This document shows positions 26,911 through 28,272 of a stretch of 28,272 nt of DNA, one piece after another. The notes under the pieces are model-generated. The model was given only the letters and a program-made list of their open reading frames with translations. It made no database searches and had not been told where the DNA came from. The first letter of the stretch is position 1. The number at the start of each line of letters is the position of its first letter. Where the stretch lies: the IMG/VR virus record IMGVR_UViG_3300045141_000232, positions 1-28,272 of that record; one strand, written 5' to 3'. The DNA comes from a virus. Both the position numbers and the translations under genes were made by a program.

Positions 26911-26947
26911 CGCCGTTTAGCCTGGTTCTGTTCCGCTAGGCGATTCA
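26911..26947 (-). repeat. Cassette-boundary repeat R8
   Basis: Core GTTCTGTTCCGCTAGGC (26925-26941), 16 of 17 matches to R6; left flank CCGCCGTTTAGCCTG as in R5. It follows the stop of the rightward gene by one base and holds the TGA of a leftward frame at its right edge. Confidence 0.85.
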
Positions 26948-27031
26948 TGCGAGGGCGACCGCCTGGCGCACCAGGTCGCGGCCCGTCGGCCGGAGAAGCG
27001 CGAACATCTCATCGCCCTCACGCCTTGACAC
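26945..27031 (-). CDS. Possible 20-28-residue leftward gene at the array head
   Basis: A frame that stops with TGA at the edge of R8, just as other leftward genes stop at their repeats. The ATG at 27007, with GAGGGCG upstream, gives 20 residues (MFALLRPTGRDLVRQAVALA); the GTG at 27031 adds eight more but overlaps the rightward promoter's -35. The product would be one amphipathic helix. Support is the stop-repeat geometry only. Confidence 0.3.
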   Translation of the reverse strand: MSRREGDEMFALLRPTGRDLVRQAVALA

Positions 27032-27053
27032 CGTGACAGGCGGTGTGTACTGT
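27025..27053 (+). promoter_or_regulatory. Sigma-70-type promoter for the ParB-like operon
   Basis: TTGACA (27025-27030) is a perfect -35 box; after 17 bases comes TACTGT (27048-27053), a good -10. Transcription would begin near 27060, directly before the structured leader. It is the best promoter seen in the window. Confidence 0.8.
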
Positions 27054-27067
27054 CCGCCTAACACCAA

Positions 27068-27120
27068 GCGACGGCGGCCTACCTTAGTGAGAGGACGCGG
27101 CCGCCGTCGCACTAAGGAGG
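27068..27120 (+). promoter_or_regulatory. Structured leader (possible pseudoknot) over the Shine-Dalgarno
   Basis: Two perfect inverted pairs interlock in the order a-b-a'-b': GCGACGGCGGCC (27068-27079) with GGCCGCCGTCGC (27099-27110), and CCTTAGTG (27082-27089) with CACTAAGG (27110-27117). This is the order of an H-type pseudoknot, and b' runs into the AGGAGG site (27115-27120) of the next gene. Folding would hide the site, so it may control translation; as DNA it could be a protein-binding dyad. Confidence 0.6.
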
Positions 27121-27130
27121 ATAGCCAGTA

Positions 27131-28111
27131 ATGGCCCCAACACGTGACAGCGTCAAGCATGACGCCATCACTCGGATCCTCGTCGGGATCTTGGACGAGT
27201 TCGATCTCGAGTACACCGAGGCGCCGCAGTACTCGCTCGCGAACCTGAAGCGCTCGCAGGTACGGCAGGAGAAGAACGTCGCCCCGGCGGAAACCGTGCA
27301 ATGGCTTCGTGCCAAGCTGCAGGCCGGCGACCCGCTGCCCGCGATCGTGGCGACCGCAGATGGCGAGATCATCGACGGCAACACCCGCAACGCCGCCTAC
27401 ATGAAGGAGAAGCGGCCGACCGGTTACGTGATCACGACCACCAAGACGGCCGAACAGATCGGCCCGGCGCTGATGAAGATCCTCGGTCAGCGGATGAACG
27501 ATCACGGTAAGCGCCTCTCCAAGGCCGAGACCGAGTCGAGCATGCGCGTGCTGATCAGCGAAGGCGCGACCACCGAGCGGATCAAGCAGCACCTCTCGGT
27601 GACGGAGTCCCAGGTCGGCAACCTGCGGGCAGTCATGAAGGGCGAGGCGAAGCTCGCCGAGCTGGGCGTGGCGCCGAACAGCTTCAAGACCGCGCACATG
27701 AAGGCGCTCGGCCGCATCGACCTGCTCGCAAAGCCGTTCGCCGAGCTCGTCAACCTCGCCCACGACGCCGGGTTGAGTAGCGGCGACCTGAACAACATCG
27801 CCAAGCGCGTGAAGATGGAGACGTCCGAGGACGCGCAGCTCAAGCTGCTCGCGGACGAGCGCTCGGCGCTCGGTGACCAGATCAAGCAGCACAAGGAGAC
27901 AGGCAACGGGAAGCCGCCGGCGGCCCGGCGCGCGAAGCAGTCCCTGAGCCAGTTCCTCGCGGTCACCACGTCGCCGGAGCTGACGGTCGAGCGGGCCCCG
28001 GAACGGATGGAGGAGCAGCTCGCCGTCCTGCGGCGCTCGCAGGATCGGCTCGAGGCGATGATCGAAGCGCAGCAGCAGGCGGCTGTCGAAGCCGGGGTGG
28101 TCCTGCTGTGA
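27131..28111 (+). CDS. ParB-like domain protein
   Basis: A 326-residue protein with AGGAGG ten bases before ATG, expressed from the promoter at 27025. A ParB/Srx-like domain lies at about residues 35-105: PAETVQWLRAKLQAGDPLP, then IVATADGEIIDGNTRNAAYM with the G-N-T-R box. A helical DNA-binding-like middle follows (AETESSMRVLISEGATTERI, KQHLSVTESQVGNLRAVMKG), then a C-terminal coiled coil (PERMEEQLAVLRRSQDRLEA). No ParA partner is present, so it more likely acts as a phage regulator or ParB-type nuclease-like protein than in classic partition. Its stop overlaps the next start as GTGA. Confidence 0.82.
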   Translation: MAPTRDSVKHDAITRILVGILDEFDLEYTEAPQYSLANLKRSQVRQEKNVAPAETVQWLRAKLQAGDPLPAIVATADGEIIDGNTRNAAYMKEKRPTGYVITTTKTAEQIGPALMKILGQRMNDHGKRLSKAETESSMRVLISEGATTERIKQHLSVTESQVGNLRAVMKGEAKLAELGVAPNSFKTAHMKALGRIDLLAKPFAELVNLAHDAGLSSGDLNNIAKRVKMETSEDAQLKLLADERSALGDQIKQHKETGNGKPPAARRAKQSLSQFLAVTTSPELTVERAPERMEEQLAVLRRSQDRLEAMIEAQQQAAVEAGVVLL

Positions 28112-28272
28112 ACCTGCTCGCGCAATCGCTGCGGGACTTCTCGAGCGACGCCTGGTGGGCGGTCTGTGATGCACTCGTCGACGGCGACCCGGTCGCCGAC
28201 GGGACCTACAACTGGATGCTCGAGCACCGTGTGGCTGAGCAGACGCGGCCCGGCGATCATCGCCCGGCCGCG
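28108..28272 (+). CDS. N-terminus of a gene running off the window (probably joins 1-1245)
   Basis: A GTG overlapping the ParB-like stop (GTGA) opens a frame of exactly 55 codons to the window edge without a stop (NLLAQSLRDFSSDAWWAVCD, then ALVDGDPVADGTYNWMLEHR). The phase at the last base continues directly into the frame open at base 1. Joined, the product would be about 469 residues: this N-terminal part, the ParB-like segment and two HTH motifs. If the window is not circular, it is just a truncated gene of unknown function. Confidence 0.7.
   Translation, partial: MNLLAQSLRDFSSDAWWAVCDALVDGDPVADGTYNWMLEHRVAEQTRPGDHRPAA

Noticed and set aside
25326-26947. CRISPR array
   Set aside because: The repeats are diverged, the gaps are long and uneven and contain coding frames, and no cas gene is present.
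25326-26947. Classic integron attC sites
   Set aside because: The repeats lack the paired RYYYAAC and GTTRRRY ends and the long imperfect palindrome of attC; only the general cassette layout is similar.
25326-26947. Array of tRNA genes
   Set aside because: The repeats resemble a T-loop region, but the left T-stem strand (ACCAG or similar) does not pair with CCGCT and no other tRNA arms occur.
26945-28174. 409-codon minus-strand frame
   Set aside because: It is antisense to the ParB-like gene, which has promoter, ribosome-binding site and motifs; only its last 20-28 codons, beyond that gene, were kept as a weak candidate.

Overview
The window looks like the genome, or nearly all of it, of a small temperate siphovirus-type phage or prophage of a high-GC Gram-positive (actinobacterial) host. 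The reasons are: very GC-rich codons, many GTG starts, a Walker-type large terminase, HK97-like portal, protease and capsid genes, a tape measure gene, an Rpf-like muralytic enzyme and a tyrosine integrase. No host housekeeping gene is seen. The last reading frame at the right edge continues without a stop, in phase, into the frame open at base 1, so the window may be a circular (or circularly permuted) genome cut inside one gene.

Layout. (1) Rightward operon at the window ends: a strong promoter at 27025-27053, a structured leader, a ParB-like gene (27131-28111), then a second ParB-like/HTH gene that starts at 28108 and probably resumes at 1-1245, closed by a terminator at 1270-1294. (2) Lysogeny module: an attP-like tRNA 3'-end sequence at about 1318-1348, integrase (1426-2550, minus), XRE regulator (2547-2798, minus), a control region, and two rightward genes (3000-3741). 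(3) One long leftward gene train from about 27000 down to 3738. From its start: an array of tiny genes bounded by a repeated sequence (25253-27031), an Rpf-like muralytic gene, a Rad52-like annealing protein, a small acidic protein, a GIY-YIG protein, a replication-organiser-like protein holding a candidate origin, small Zn-finger and coiled-coil genes, a structured spacer, a glycosyltransferase-like gene, an HNH-terminase fusion, portal, protease, capsid, a small linker gene, a fibre-like gene, connector, tail terminator, two glycosyltransferases, major tail protein, tail completion protein, frameshifted chaperones, tape measure, minor tail proteins, CHAP endolysin, holin and a 22-residue membrane peptide.

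Most leftward genes are joined by 1- to 4-base ATGA, GTGA or TGATG stop/start overlaps, which places the glycosyltransferases firmly inside the virion operon and supports many genes under 60 codons.

The strongest candidate for something new is the 25.3-27.0 kb array. Eight copies of a repeat (core close to GTTCTGATCCGCTAGGC) sit at the borders of mini-genes, and a ninth, very similar copy is the attP-like sequence beside the integrase. Other notable points are an H-type pseudoknot-like leader over the ParB-like gene's ribosome-binding site, the HNH-TerL fusion, a lambda-like origin arrangement inside the replication gene, a perfect 19-bp hairpin inside the Rad52-like gene, and glycosyltransferases between tail genes. 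All functional calls rest on reading motifs by eye; no searches were run.
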